The position numbers and the translations under genes were made by a program. Positions 50,626-62,762 of a DNA stretch of 64,000 nucleotides are shown here, piece by piece; the stretch's first letter is position 1, and the number at the start of each line of letters is the position of its first letter. The notes beneath the pieces were generated by a model that was not told where the DNA came from, searched no databases, and was given only the letters and a program-made list of their open reading frames with translations. Source of the DNA: Geothrix campi (GTDB taxonomy: Bacteria > Acidobacteriota > Holophagae > Holophagales > Holophagaceae); NCBI RefSeq assembly GCF_024609265.1, contig NZ_JANHMP010000002.1, positions 372,001-436,000 of the forward strand, in the 5' to 3' direction.

Positions 50626-51315
50626 ATGGAAAAAGAACATCAATTCGGGAGAGCAGAACTACTCGGATATTTGAAAAAATTCCCCAAAGCATTCAATGAA
50701 TATCTTGAGATTCATCCTGAATACATCAATTATTTGGTTGGGACCAAGCTATCAACCGAATACGGAACAGGTGAAATAACCTCCGTATCATTACCGAAGT
50801 GTCGAATCAGATATGAAACCATTCCGAGTTGTCTGACCCATTTTGACGAAATTTTCAGTTATGAAAATATAAGATTCGACTTCCCGTCAGAGTTTTTAAA
50901 ACACCCTGATGAATGGGAATCGATTTTTAAAGAATTGGAAATCAACTTTATTAAAACAGAAGAAACGTCGGCTTTAGAAAAAATCAAATTCGATGAGGAA
51001 AAAGAGAAAAATGAAAATAAGCTCAAACAGAAATTCAAAGAATATAAAGATCGATTCGTGGCAATAAATACTAGTAATCAATACTTAAAAATGATAGATT
51101 TACACTGGAATAAGCTAAAATGGCATGATCTACATAACAAATATACCGGAGTGAGGTTGCCTCCAAATCAACCCGATAGATCGACACACTGTCATCATTG
51201 TAAGAAAGATGATTTATCCTCAACCACCAACTTGAAATGTAAAACCTGTAACTGGCTTGTATGTGACGGGTGCGGATCCTGTGGCTGCATTCCTCGTTCC
51301 ACTCCCAATCCTTAG
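50626..51315 (+). CDS. Hypothetical protein with C-terminal Cys-rich zinc-ribbon
   Basis: 229 residues from ATG 50626 (GAGG five bases upstream); ATG 50578 would add 16. Strongly A/T-rich, unlike all neighbours, so separately acquired. Residues ~35-100 include LSTEYGTGEITSVSLPKCRI, a small beta domain like those reading chromatin or DNA; then a Lys/Glu-rich coiled coil (EEKEKNENKLKQKFKEYKDR). The end has CHHC, CKTC, CDGCGSCGC, enough Cys/His for two zinc sites. No family recognised. Might be a nucleic-acid-binding accessory protein. Confidence 0.5.
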   Translation: MEKEHQFGRAELLGYLKKFPKAFNEYLEIHPEYINYLVGTKLSTEYGTGEITSVSLPKCRIRYETIPSCLTHFDEIFSYENIRFDFPSEFLKHPDEWESIFKELEINFIKTEETSALEKIKFDEEKEKNENKLKQKFKEYKDRFVAINTSNQYLKMIDLHWNKLKWHDLHNKYTGVRLPPNQPDRSTHCHHCKKDDLSSTTNLKCKTCNWLVCDGCGSCGCIPRSTPNP

Positions 51316-51551
51316 GTTCCAAATCCTCGCATTCAGCTTGAACTAGTGGCTCGCCGTTCAACGCAACCTGACCCTCCGCTCAACCCGGACTCCGCCTGCA
51401 TCGTTTTTCGCTTTCTCCCGTCTCATTGCTTCGTTGGTATGGTGGAGATCCCAGAGGCTGCCAGCGCTTCCGAATGTGAATGATTTTCTAGCTGGGGGGA
51501 GCGTCTTCGGTCCTGAGGGTCGGATTGCTCTGCTCGCCGCCAGCAGTGTGG
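51316..51551. other. Intergenic, no gene seen
   Basis: 236 bases between the zinc-ribbon gene and the serine recombinase. Only short, unlike-protein frames; I looked for integron attC-like core sites and found none that satisfy both cores. Confidence 0.4.
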
Positions 51552-52331
51552 TCAACCATTGGCCTGGGTCTGGCCGACGGCAGGGGGATCACCACTTCCT
51601 GGAAGGGGCTTGCCCGGATCATCCCCAGTGAAATACTTCGGGGCGATTTTCAGCATTCGATGGAGCTGTGCGGGGTTAAACGGTCGGCCTGTTCGAGAGT
51701 AGATGCCCTCTGCGGCTAACTCCGCAGCGATGGCTCGGAGCGACATACCTTCCAGCCGGGATCGATTGACCCAGGCGATAACAACCATTTCTGGTGCAAA
51801 AGGCCACACCCTATCTTCCTTCAACTGGAAGCCATATGGAACTCCACCCCCGATAAACCTTCTAAGGGATTGGAGGTGGTGCATAGCCAGTTTTGTCCGC
51901 TCTGAAATCACATCCCGCTCGAACTCGTGAATCCCACTCATCATGGTGAAGACCAGCTTTCCGGAGGGACTGGTCGTGTCTATTCGCTCCGTCAGACTCA
52001 CCAAGTCTGCCCCACGCCGTTGCAGATCTTTCAGAATGGTTCCCGAGTCAGAGGCTGAGCGGGCAAGTCTGCTCAACGAGTAGACGACTAATGCGTCACC
52101 CTTCTTGATGGACTGCAAGGCGGCCTGGAGTGCTGGGCGATTGTCCGCTCGACCGCCACTCAGGCCTCGATCGACATGAATATCAGCAAGCTCATAGTCC
52201 GAGAGCGCACACCATGCCCTAATTTTCTCAGCTTGGGCCTCTAAGCTCACACCATGGTTTGCCTGGTCAATCGTAGAGACCCGAGTATATCCAACCGCCT
52301 TCGACGACTGCTTCGGTCTCGATTCGACCAT
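51552..52331 (-). CDS. Serine recombinase (resolvase/invertase family)
   Basis: 259 residues. Catalytic domain: AVGYTRVSTIDQANHGVSLE with the nucleophile Ser, VYSLSRLARSASD with catalytic arginines, VSLTERIDTTSPSGKLVFTM and IHEFERDVISERTK (E helix). A C-terminal Recombinase-like segment (GGVPYGFQL, GMSLRAIAAELAAEGIYSRT) gives DNA binding. Shorter than large integrases (~500), longer than Tn3 resolvases. ATG 52331 has a GGGGGTG stretch upstream. It may belong to a second mobile unit inside the island, or resolve its circular form. Confidence 0.88.
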   Translation of the reverse strand: MVESRPKQSSKAVGYTRVSTIDQANHGVSLEAQAEKIRAWCALSDYELADIHVDRGLSGGRADNRPALQAALQSIKKGDALVVYSLSRLARSASDSGTILKDLQRRGADLVSLTERIDTTSPSGKLVFTMMSGIHEFERDVISERTKLAMHHLQSLRRFIGGGVPYGFQLKEDRVWPFAPEMVVIAWVNRSRLEGMSLRAIAAELAAEGIYSRTGRPFNPAQLHRMLKIAPKYFTGDDPGKPLPGSGDPPAVGQTQANG

Positions 52332-52550
52332 TTTCACCCCCTCATTCGTTACGGCGGGACCCCGCTGTAACACTCAGTAGGTAGTTCTCTGGGCCGGAGC
52401 GCACTCCAAACCATCGCGTGGGGTGGAAGATGGGGCACCCGGCACCGGAGGATTCACCTCCTGGTCCAGATGCCCCAACCGGCATTCACCCCGGGCCCCT
52501 TCCTCAAAGTCCCCGGAGGCACCGTTGCCACACGGTGGGTGCCGACCCAT
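52332..52550. other. Intergenic with imperfect hairpins
   Basis: Contains GGAGG-ATTCA-CCTCC (52447-52461) and a GGCACC/GGTGCC pair (52518-52543). The latter lies directly after the next minus-strand gene and may act as its terminator. No gene seen. Confidence 0.35.
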
Positions 52551-53036
52551 CTAGTTGTTGAAGATCCTCGCTTCGATGACGGTGGGATCGCCGAGGATGG
52601 CTGCGATGTGAAGGAGGATGAATGCAGCCGAGCCGGAACTCAAAACCGGGTCCTCAGGTATCCGAAAGAAGTAGCTCCCACAGGGGGCGTGGTAGTCGGC
52701 GAGCTGGAGGTGAAATGTCTCACCGTGATGATTCAGGTCGAGCTGGAACGTCATGCTGTGGTTGATTACTTCTAGGAGGACACCATCCTTGGCAAGGGCC
52801 TCCGGGTGGAGAAGGAGGTCCGCTGCTTGTCGGAAGGCATCTGTGTGAGCGAGGCATCCCTTGGTTCCCCGGTCGCAAACGGTTTGGAGGAGTCGTCCCA
52901 GTGCTATGTAGAAGCTTGCCGGGAGATCCTGGACATCAAGCTGGCTGAACTTTGGTTCGGTGGTCGGCCTCCCGTTGGGGTTGTGGGGTTGAGCCGTGGT
53001 CTTGGTGATCGGCTGCTGGTTCTTGCTGGGCTTCAT
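52551..53036 (-). CDS. Hypothetical protein of the replication module
   Basis: 161 residues; not recognised. A polar Pro/Thr/Asn-rich N-terminus (residues 1-32), then a compact helical/strand domain: FYIALGRLLQTVCDRGTKGC, HTDAFRQAADLLLHPEAL, LEVINHSMTFQLDLNHHGET, YFFRIPEDPVLSSGSAAFIL. AGGAG five bases before ATG 53036 makes it a credible gene. Same strand as the RepA-like gene, separated by the inverted-repeat region. Confidence 0.55.
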   Translation of the reverse strand: MKPSKNQQPITKTTAQPHNPNGRPTTEPKFSQLDVQDLPASFYIALGRLLQTVCDRGTKGCLAHTDAFRQAADLLLHPEALAKDGVLLEVINHSMTFQLDLNHHGETFHLQLADYHAPCGSYFFRIPEDPVLSSGSAAFILLHIAAILGDPTVIEARIFNN

Positions 53037-53375
53037 GGAAGCTCCTGTGTTGGATGGGGCATACGGGGACTACCTGACTCGGAGTCGGATAGTCAGGTGC
53101 TGGGGGAGGTGGTATCGAGGGCTGCTTGACGCCGCGATACCGGGAGTTGGGGTGAAGTTCAGCGGCCGATATAGGTCGGATGGGCCGTCTTCAGGCGGAG
53201 GATATCCAGCACAGAGAGATCGCCAGGAATGGGGCCAACCCTAGGGCTGCTTCCCCTGGTTATTCACCTCTTCCGGATGGAGTTTGAAGGCGTGCGCACG
53301 TGCGCTATATAGGTGCGTCGCGCACCGACGCGACGCACTCCATAGAGAGAAGAAGAGAATCACAGAAGCAGACCC
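53037..53375. repeat. Non-coding region dense in inverted repeats (candidate origin, partition or transfer site)
   Basis: No gene. Perfect inverted repeats: ACCTGACT/AGTCAGGT (53072-53098), GGTATCG/CGATACC (53111-53141), the 12-bp palindrome GCGCACGTGCGC (53294-53305), TATATAG, and GTGCGTCGCG-CACCGA-CGCGACGCAC (53313-53338, 10-bp arms). It lies just after the RepA-like gene on its own strand. The last repeat could end that transcript; the cluster as a whole is more than a terminator needs. Confidence 0.45.
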
Positions 53376-54422
53376 TCAGGGTATTGACCCCTTATTCCTG
53401 AGATGACGGACTGCTGAACGGAGACTCGTCTCGGGATTCTTGGTCTCCCGGAAGAGCTTGAGGGATCGTTCCCGTGATTCCTCCTCGGACAACGTCGGGT
53501 CTTGAAGGATCTGAAGTAGACGGCCCGCCTTGGTGTTGTCAGAGGGCTTTTCCCCGTTATGACCAGGGACCTCCATGTCGTCCTTCTTGAGGCACCCCGT
53601 ATCGGGATCTCGACGAAACTGCACGGTGAAATCTTCAGGCCCGTCGTTCCACTTGAGGACCTTGAGTTCCATGGCCACCCCGGGGTCAGCCTGACCCGTG
53701 TAGGCTGACCTGGACCGCCTCTTCAAGCTGAGCCCGAGAACGAACCTGGCAGATGCGGTGTGAGCTGAGGAGCCACGAACATCGGCCACACCCCGACCCC
53801 GAAAGGGAGCCCCGGTTCCTTGGATGACCTTCCGGAGGTGGTGAATCATGATCACTGTCCAGCCATAGCCGTTGGAGATCGCCTGGGCCATCTCCCAAGG
53901 CTCCCGTGCGGAATCGGCGTGGTTCTCATCGCCGACGATGAGGTGGGACAGAGTGTCGATGACGACCAAGCCAGGCTGACGAACTTTCTCAGAGAGCCTG
54001 GCGATGTTGTTGACGATGTTCTCCAAGCGCTCCGCCTTGGGGATTGGGCTGAAGGGAGATGGAGTCAGGAGGTGAAGATTGGCGTCCAGGAGGGCAGCAT
54101 CGTCCTCGTCAAACTCGGGTGCGACCTCCCGGGAGATCCGATGGATACGGGCCATGAGGCTTGGTTTGGAACCTTCGAGGGCCAGGTAGACCACCGGAAC
54201 CGGATCAGGTATGTGGAGCCCAAGAACTGGAAGGCCGAGAGACAAACCGACAGAGATCGTCTGAGCGAACTCAGACTTTCCGCACGAGGGATCGCCAACT
54301 AAAAGGCCGGGTTCACCCAAAGGGAGAACATCAGGAATCAGCATCGGCGGAAGACTGTTGGAGGCAACAGCGGTGTAGCGCAGGTCCAGGTTATCGAACC
54401 CGTCGAAGAAGAAGGAGCCCAT
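53376..54422 (-). CDS. RepA-like RecA-fold ATPase (AAA_25 type)
   Basis: 348 residues. Walker A GDPSCGKSEF near residue 44, Walker B QPGLVVIDTLSHLIVGDENH, then the sensor-like VIMIHHLRKVIQGTGAPFRG RG loop and DVRGSSAHTASARFVLGL. This is the hexameric helicase fold of plasmid RSF1010 RepA and phage relatives. It probably drives replication of the circular form of the element. AGGAGG six bases before ATG 54422, and only one base separates it from the upstream gene stop, so they are coupled. No primase (RepB') or RepC gene was recognised. Confidence 0.82.
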   Translation of the reverse strand: MGSFFFDGFDNLDLRYTAVASNSLPPMLIPDVLPLGEPGLLVGDPSCGKSEFAQTISVGLSLGLPVLGLHIPDPVPVVYLALEGSKPSLMARIHRISREVAPEFDEDDAALLDANLHLLTPSPFSPIPKAERLENIVNNIARLSEKVRQPGLVVIDTLSHLIVGDENHADSAREPWEMAQAISNGYGWTVIMIHHLRKVIQGTGAPFRGRGVADVRGSSAHTASARFVLGLSLKRRSRSAYTGQADPGVAMELKVLKWNDGPEDFTVQFRRDPDTGCLKKDDMEVPGHNGEKPSDNTKAGRLLQILQDPTLSEEESRERSLKLFRETKNPETSLRSAVRHLRNKGSIP

Positions 54423-54423
54423 C

Positions 54424-54819
54424 TTAGTCCTCCTCGGTTTCATCGACATCCAGTCCCGTGAGGTAAGGCGCACCGTTACCCTTGGCCGCCACGGTGATCT
54501 TGAAGGTGATCCCTTTCAGTCCACTGAGAACATCCGCCCAGTTCGGTTCGACACCGCGAGGTGTCTCCTGTTGAGCGGCGAAGAGAAGGAAGTCCACGAA
54601 CTTCTCGTTGCGCCCGTTGATCCAGCTCCGTTGCTCGTCGTCGGCGAAGAAGCGGATGCTGATGGGGCCGGACTCGCCCGTTGAGCACTTCAGGAAGATG
54701 CGGATGAAGTAGTCGCCGGACTTCTTGCTCTTGAATCCAGAGATGTCGAGGATCTCGGCGAGATGCTCGCCAGAAGGGATATAACCAGGATCTTTGATGC
54801 CGGGAGGAAGCCAGGTCAT
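54424..54819 (-). CDS. Candidate ssDNA-binding-like protein (DUF669-like)
   Basis: 131 residues. Beta-strand rich: LAEILDISGFKSKKSGDYFI, RIFLKCSTGESGPISIRFFA, then a helix (GRNEKFVDFLLFAAQ) and LKGITFKITVAAKGNGAPYL, with an acidic tail LDVDETEED as in SSB-type proteins. Such small OB-like proteins with acidic tails sit next to RecA-fold helicases in phages. Similarity to DUF669 is from memory of the pattern and unproven. GAGG six bases before ATG 54819. Confidence 0.5.
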   Translation of the reverse strand: MTWLPPGIKDPGYIPSGEHLAEILDISGFKSKKSGDYFIRIFLKCSTGESGPISIRFFADDEQRSWINGRNEKFVDFLLFAAQQETPRGVEPNWADVLSGLKGITFKITVAAKGNGAPYLTGLDVDETEED

Positions 54820-55508
54820 GGGATGCCTCGTGCAGGTAGGGGCTAGGCCACCCCGTCGAATCGGAGGTGGGTAAACCACAGTTTTTAGATCAGAGGTGCC
54901 AAGGGATATTGCCGGTCCAGGTCACTGGGGCGGTGGCTCGGCTTCCAGGCAGGGCTTCGCCCATTGGCTGCTACGGGGAGGATTCAGTTACATGTAATCC
55001 CCTGGGCGCGGGCCTCGACGACAGGGGGAGCGTGACGTTTGTTCTGGTCTTACCTGGCGGGCATCTCCGCCGCCATTCCAACGAGTATGCCGAGTTGATG
55101 CCCTCGGTTATTTTATGAAATGGTTGATTTTGTTGCCGATTAGGCCAGGGGTTTTGAGGCCCTTCAGCTTCTTCACCAGGATGATACCCGGCAGGAGGTG
55201 AACACAAATGTGGGTGAATTGCCTACATCTGAATCAGGCCCTGTAACGGAATCGAAGATCGTGGAATCCACCTCAATGGCTTCCTAGGGGGATGATACCG
55301 AGAAGGTGGGAAACGCTTGGACCCCGCATCGCGCCGGACTCCCAGCTGTCAGAAGGCTCACGGCCACGATTCCGGTCGCGGAGAGGGGATGCCCTCCCCA
55401 CGACCGACCTCCTACTCGACTTCACGGATCGAGGGGCCACCGCAGTGGGTCCCTCATTTGGGTGTTACCCAGTGACCCAGTAACCTCTGGGGGAGGCGAG
55501 GGACGTAT
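54820..55508. other. Long non-coding stretch upstream of the replication genes
   Basis: About 690 bases without a convincing gene. It contains the palindrome TTACATGTAA (54987-54996) and the inverted repeat GTTAC...GTAAC (55464-55484), inside which ACCCAGTGACCCAGT is also a short direct repeat. Promoter and regulatory sequence for the RepA-like operon is likely; an origin is possible. Confidence 0.4.
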
Positions 55509-55952
55509 TCAGCGAACGCTTCCCCGAAGTTGCAGGTCCGGAGCCTGAAGGATGTCCCTCAGAAGGTCCAGGGCCAGCTTCGAGTCGTTCTCGGCCCAGA
55601 ACACGCGCTCATAGTTGTCCACCATGAAGACAGTCCCTTCATGGCCGATCCGACCGGTGCCTTCGCCTTGTGCTTGGGCACGCACCCAAACCCGCAAGTG
55701 GCACAGGACACCGCGTTCGATGGTGAAACAGCCACGGGAGAAGCTGTCTCCCTTCAGGGAAGCCATGGCCGGTTGGCAGATCCTGGCGTCGCTGAGGGCC
55801 CAGCGGAGGTCATCGATGGCCCGTTGGACCGCATCGCCCGGGGGGCCGTCCGGTATTGCGTGGGAGAGGTCGAGGTTCAGGAGACCTCCCAGACCGAGTA
55901 GCCACTTGAAGGGGCCCGGGGGGATCTGGAGCTGGGTGGTCTGGTCAATCAT
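55509..55952 (-). CDS. Hypothetical protein of the replication module
   Basis: 147 residues; not recognised. It starts with a hydrophobic stretch (PFKWLLGLGGLLNLDLSHAI) and continues with helices (DAVQRAIDDLRWALSDARIC) and a strand-rich part (GCFTIERGVLCHLRVWVRAQ, GTVFMVDNYERVFWAENDSK). Start ATG 55952 overlaps the end of the upstream HTH gene by 8 bases, with GAGGAGGG upstream, so translation is coupled. Size and layout are similar to the 161-residue protein at 52551, but I see no clear homology. Confidence 0.55.
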   Translation of the reverse strand: MIDQTTQLQIPPGPFKWLLGLGGLLNLDLSHAIPDGPPGDAVQRAIDDLRWALSDARICQPAMASLKGDSFSRGCFTIERGVLCHLRVWVRAQAQGEGTGRIGHEGTVFMVDNYERVFWAENDSKLALDLLRDILQAPDLQLRGSVR

Positions 55953-56157
55953 CGCCGCCCTCCTCTCCGCGGGCAGGGGCCGGGCTCGGGGTGTGGGTGC
56001 AGGCCGCCACCCAGGCGTCGAGGGCCTCTGGGCGATAGAAGACCTTGCCGCCGAGCTTGACCCATTCGGGTCCGGTGCCCCGGGAGCGCATCCCGGCCAT
56101 GGTTGTGCGGGCGAGACGAAGCCTGTTTGCAGCTTCGAGTTCTAGAAGTAGATTCAC
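55945..56157 (-). CDS. Small AlpA/MerR-like HTH protein
   Basis: 70 residues: LELEAANRLRLARTTMAGMR, SRGTGPEWVKLGGKVFYRPE and ALDAWVAACTHT give the excisionase/AlpA winged-helix pattern (helix-turn-helix, KLGGKVFYRPEALDAW wing and helix). Such proteins act as excisionases or activators for mobile elements. First gene of the leftward replication-module unit and coupled with the 147-residue gene. Confidence 0.75.
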   Translation of the reverse strand: MNLLLELEAANRLRLARTTMAGMRSRGTGPEWVKLGGKVFYRPEALDAWVAACTHTPSPAPARGEEGGDD

Positions 56158-56534
56158 TGTCCCTCCTCTGGGATTGAGGAGCCGTCCATCGGCTCCTTCT
56201 ACTTCTCAAAATCGAAGTTTTTTCTTGCCTCCCAACAATGAGAGCCAGCGGCGATGACATTGCGCAGAATCATCGACTTGCAGCTAAATACAAGTGATCT
56301 CGACTGTTTAGGGCGGTGATTTCGCTGTGTCACATGCCGTTTCGCCCGTGAAATCGAACCTGACCCCTGCCGTTACCGCATGAGTCACTGGGCAAATAAA
56401 ACTGAGACGGCGCTCACGGCGGGCGGGTGGTTGGCGGTCAACGTTTTGATCCCACTCATCCCTCCATCTCCTGGGGCCGGTGCCAGCGGGTGCCGTAAGA
56501 AGTGTCCACGCGCTGACCAAACAGAGTTCTTCGC
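56158..56534. other. Intergenic boundary between replication module and restriction operon
   Basis: About 375 bases with no gene. An A/T-rich patch (56200-56230) directly upstream of the HTH gene is its likely promoter area. A T-run (AAGTTTTTTCTTG near 56217) is present. No hairpin of note. Confidence 0.4.
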
Positions 56535-57223
56535 CTACAAGTCCCCACCAAGCTCGGCCAGCCGGTCCCGCCGCTGGACGTAGTCCGGCATCACCCGCCC
56601 CAGCAGGCGCCAGAACTTCGGGGTGTGATGGGGCTCGCGGAGGTGCACCAGCTCGTGGGCGACGACGTATTCGACGAGGGCCGGGGGGAGGGCCATGACC
56701 TGCCAGTTCAGGTAAAGCCTGCCGTTCCTCCCGCAGCTCCCCCACCGGTAGCCCAGCTCCTGAACTTGGACGGGAGGTGCATCTACACCAACCTGTCCCG
56801 CAAGGCGATGGACTCGTGCACGTAGCCAGACCTGCCCGAGACGCACATACCAGCGCCGCAGAAGGGCCGCGCCTTCCCGGGCCCGTCCACGGTGTAGCTC
56901 CAGGCGGCCACCGCGAAGACGTAGAGGCTCGCCCTCGTCGTGGTCCACCAGGAGGAGACGGTAGGTGCGGCCCAGGTAGCTGAAGCCCGCGCCCGTGACG
57001 TAGCTCTTCTCGTCATGGGGACGGCGGAGGAGGTCGCGCTTGGCGATTTGGGTGTAGACCCAGAACGTCTTCGACTTCGCGAATTTGATGAGGCGCTCCG
57101 TGGGGCAGTGCGGCGGCGCCGCCAGGGTGAGCGTGCCATCCCTCTCGACGGTCAGGCCCAGGGTCCTCCGCCGTGTGCTCCAACGGACCTGGAAACGGAG
57201 GTCGCCGAGGACGAGCTGGTCCA

Positions 57224-57224
<1 letters not shown>
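56535..57224 (-). CDS. YgjP/SprT-like metallopeptidase of the type I RM operon
   Basis: 229 residues. N-terminal domain (DLRFQVRWSTRRRTLGLTVE, then LTLAAPPH) and C-terminal zinc peptidase domain with YRWGSCGRNGRLYLNWQVMA and YVVAHELVHLREPHHTPKFW, giving HExxH plus a third ligand His. This YgjP family (M48-related) is common as the last gene of type I restriction operons; its role there is unclear, perhaps turnover of HsdR. Its ATG overlaps the hsdR stop (TGATG). Confidence 0.88.
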
Positions 57225-60555
<3,331 letters not shown>

Positions 60556-60559
<4 letters not shown>

Positions 60560-62508
60560 CTCGCCACCTCGGACAATACCTCACGGGCCACGTAGTGCTT
60601 GAATGGGTCGAGCTGGGTGAACACCCTGTAGCCCCTGGAGGAGGCCATGGCGACCAAGTCGTGGCTCTCGTCCAAAAGGACCGCCACGGGCTCGCTCAGT
60701 CCCTCCTGGAGACCGTCCGGCCACACGAGGTCGAGCACGGCCATCGCCTCGCCGGTCTCGGGGTCGGCCAGCTCGTAGAGCAGGTGTCCCTCGGGCAGCC
60801 CCTGTTCGACCACCCAGGCATTGAGGGTCTCAAGAGCCTCTTCCTCAGCCTCGCTGTCGATGCCGCCGGGGATGGCCGCGACCCGCATGTCTTCCGCAGT
60901 CCGTTCACGCCGGATTTCGGCGCCGTCCAGGGGCTCACCGTGCAGCAGGTCCTGGAGGAAGCCGTTGATGGTGTCGGCCAGGAGCTGGCGCCGGGCCTCC
61001 AGGAAGTCGGGGTAGTTCTCCATCTTCCAGAGCTGGGGGTCCATGGGGATCCACTGGGAGGCAAGGCCCCCGGGGTGCCGGGACTCGAACTCCGGGAAGT
61101 ATTCCTCCGGCAGCCGGTCGCTGATCTCCAGGTTGGTTTCCTTCGACTGGAAGCAGAAGTTGGCCACGGCGTTGACCTGGGGGCGTCCATACTTCCGCTT
61201 GTAGAGCTGGGCCTTGGGGAAGATGTGGTGCACCTCCAGGTGGCTGTGCTGGCCCAGCATGTTCGCCTTCAGGGGAAGGCCAAGGCCCCAGTCCCGGGCC
61301 TCACCGATGCGGGTCAGCAGGTAGAGCACCGGGTAGAAGCGGGCGCCCAGGCTCCAGCCCCCGAAGTGGTCAGGCTGGACCTTCAGGCTGCCCCGCCACA
61401 GGCGCAGCTCGCGGATCAGCTCGTCGAGGCCGCCCCGTTCCAGGGCCTCCATGTCCTTGTCCAGCAGGGACTCCACCGACCCGCTGAATCGGCCCCACAT
61501 GGCGCTCTGGAGATACCAGAACAACATCCGGTCCTGCTCGGCGGCGCCACCGTCGAACTTGCCGCCCTTCTTGTCCAGGTAGCGGCTCATCACAGGGAAG
61601 GCGTAGCGGCCCGCCAGCACCCGGTCGTGGTCCAGGCCCAGGCGGCCCGCCACCATGTTCAGCAGGGTGTCGATCCGGCGCTCCGCCCGTTTCAAGCCGT
61701 CGGCGAAGGTGGGGGCGTCCACGGTGTGCAGGAAACTGAACTTGGCCTCGCCGGTGACGATGGTGTTCACGTTGCGGAGCAGCCAGTCCAAGTCGAAATG
61801 GAAGTCCTTCTCTCGCCACTTCTTCAGGCTCGACTTCATGGTCACTCGGGCCTCGGGGGCCTCCGCGCAAATCTTGGCCAGGGCCAGGTCACCCTTGGAC
61901 AGCTTGGTGCCGCCGCTGTTCACGCGGTTGAAGATGTCCACCACCACGTCGATGGTCTTGTCGGCCCCGGTGACCTCTTCCACGTGAAGCTCACGGTCCT
62001 TGACCGTCTGGATCTGGTTCAGCCGGTTCAGGTGGTCCACCAGCTTGGGGGCATGGTCGGGGCTCCCGGTGATGGCCTCCATGGCTGGGCCGATGCCCTC
62101 CTTCATGAGCTGGGTCACGTCCACCCACAGGGGATCACCCTGCATCTTGGTGGGCATGAAGAAGCTGAACTCCTCGGTCTCTAAATGGAAGTAGAGCCCC
62201 GTGAAGGTGTTCGCGTTGCCGTCGAAGAACTTGGGGGCGTGGCCCCGGATGATGCCGTAGAGACTGGTGATGCGCTGCTGGCCATCCAGCAGGAGCTTGA
62301 CCACGCCCGGCGCCAGGGGCCCGTCTCCCCGTGTCGGGGCGCCCAGGGACTCGGTGGCCCACACCAGCAGGCCGCCCACGGGGTGACATCTGTAGAGCGA
62401 GAGCATGAGCCCCCGCACCTGATCGCGGTTCCACACGTAGCCGCGCTGGAACTCGGGCAGGGCCATATGACCGCTATCGATGTGGTCAAGAATTGTGGAG
62501 AGTTTCAT
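60556..62508 (-). CDS. GmrSD-like DUF262/DUF1524 protein within the RM operon
   Basis: 650 residues. N-terminal DUF262 (ParB-like): MALPEFQRGYVWNRDQVRGL and LLLDGQQRITSLYGI, the NTP/DNA-processing motif of GmrS. Central helical part with VFNRVNSGGT-like FNRVNSGGTKLSKGDLALAK. C-terminal DUF1524 HNH-type nuclease: SHLEVHHIFPKAQLYKRK with the HHIFPK core, and KETNLEISDRLPEEY. This architecture is known from type IV modification-dependent restriction (GmrSD) and BrxU. A C-terminal extension (~80 residues) is unassigned. GGAG five bases before ATG 62508. Coupled to hsdR. Confidence 0.9.
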
Positions 62509-62534
62509 TGATTCTCCAATGTTTTGCTATATCT

Positions 62535-62762
62535 CTACTTATCTTCCCATCCTCGACGACCAGGGTTCCACTTAACATTTGGCCCACGCTGATCCCTGAA
62601 TGCATCTGCAACTTCTGGAGCAAGGCTGCCCCATGGCGTGATGTATCGGGGCCCATATCTGGACGCTACCAATTGAACGGCATCTCGGCGTGAGAGGAAG
62701 CCGGTGACGAAAAGTTTCGACCTTAGGGAAAAAGCAATGTCATGAACTACCCGAGGGTTCAT
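62535..62762 (-). CDS. 75-residue protein coupled to hsdS
   Basis: ATG 62762 overlaps the hsdS stop (ATGA at 62759-62762), and the ORF ends 26 bases before the DUF262 gene. MNPRVVHDIAFSLRSKLFVT, then GFLSRRDAVQLVASRYGPRY, ending PNVKWNPGRRGWEDK. It is basic and Arg-rich with no Cys. No family recognised. Position and start overlap make it a real candidate gene; it could be a small regulator or partner of the restriction complex. Confidence 0.55.
   Translation of the reverse strand: MNPRVVHDIAFSLRSKLFVTGFLSRRDAVQLVASRYGPRYITPWGSLAPEVADAFRDQRGPNVKWNPGRRGWEDK

Noticed and set aside
51316-51551. Integron attC-like site between the zinc-ribbon gene and the serine recombinase
   Set aside because: GTTCAAC-like pieces occur, but the paired R and L core sites with the right spacing are absent, and no integron integrase is present.
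54971-55207. 78-codon leftward frame in the gap upstream of the replication genes
   Set aside because: No ribosome site, odd composition and no motif; the gap is better read as non-coding.
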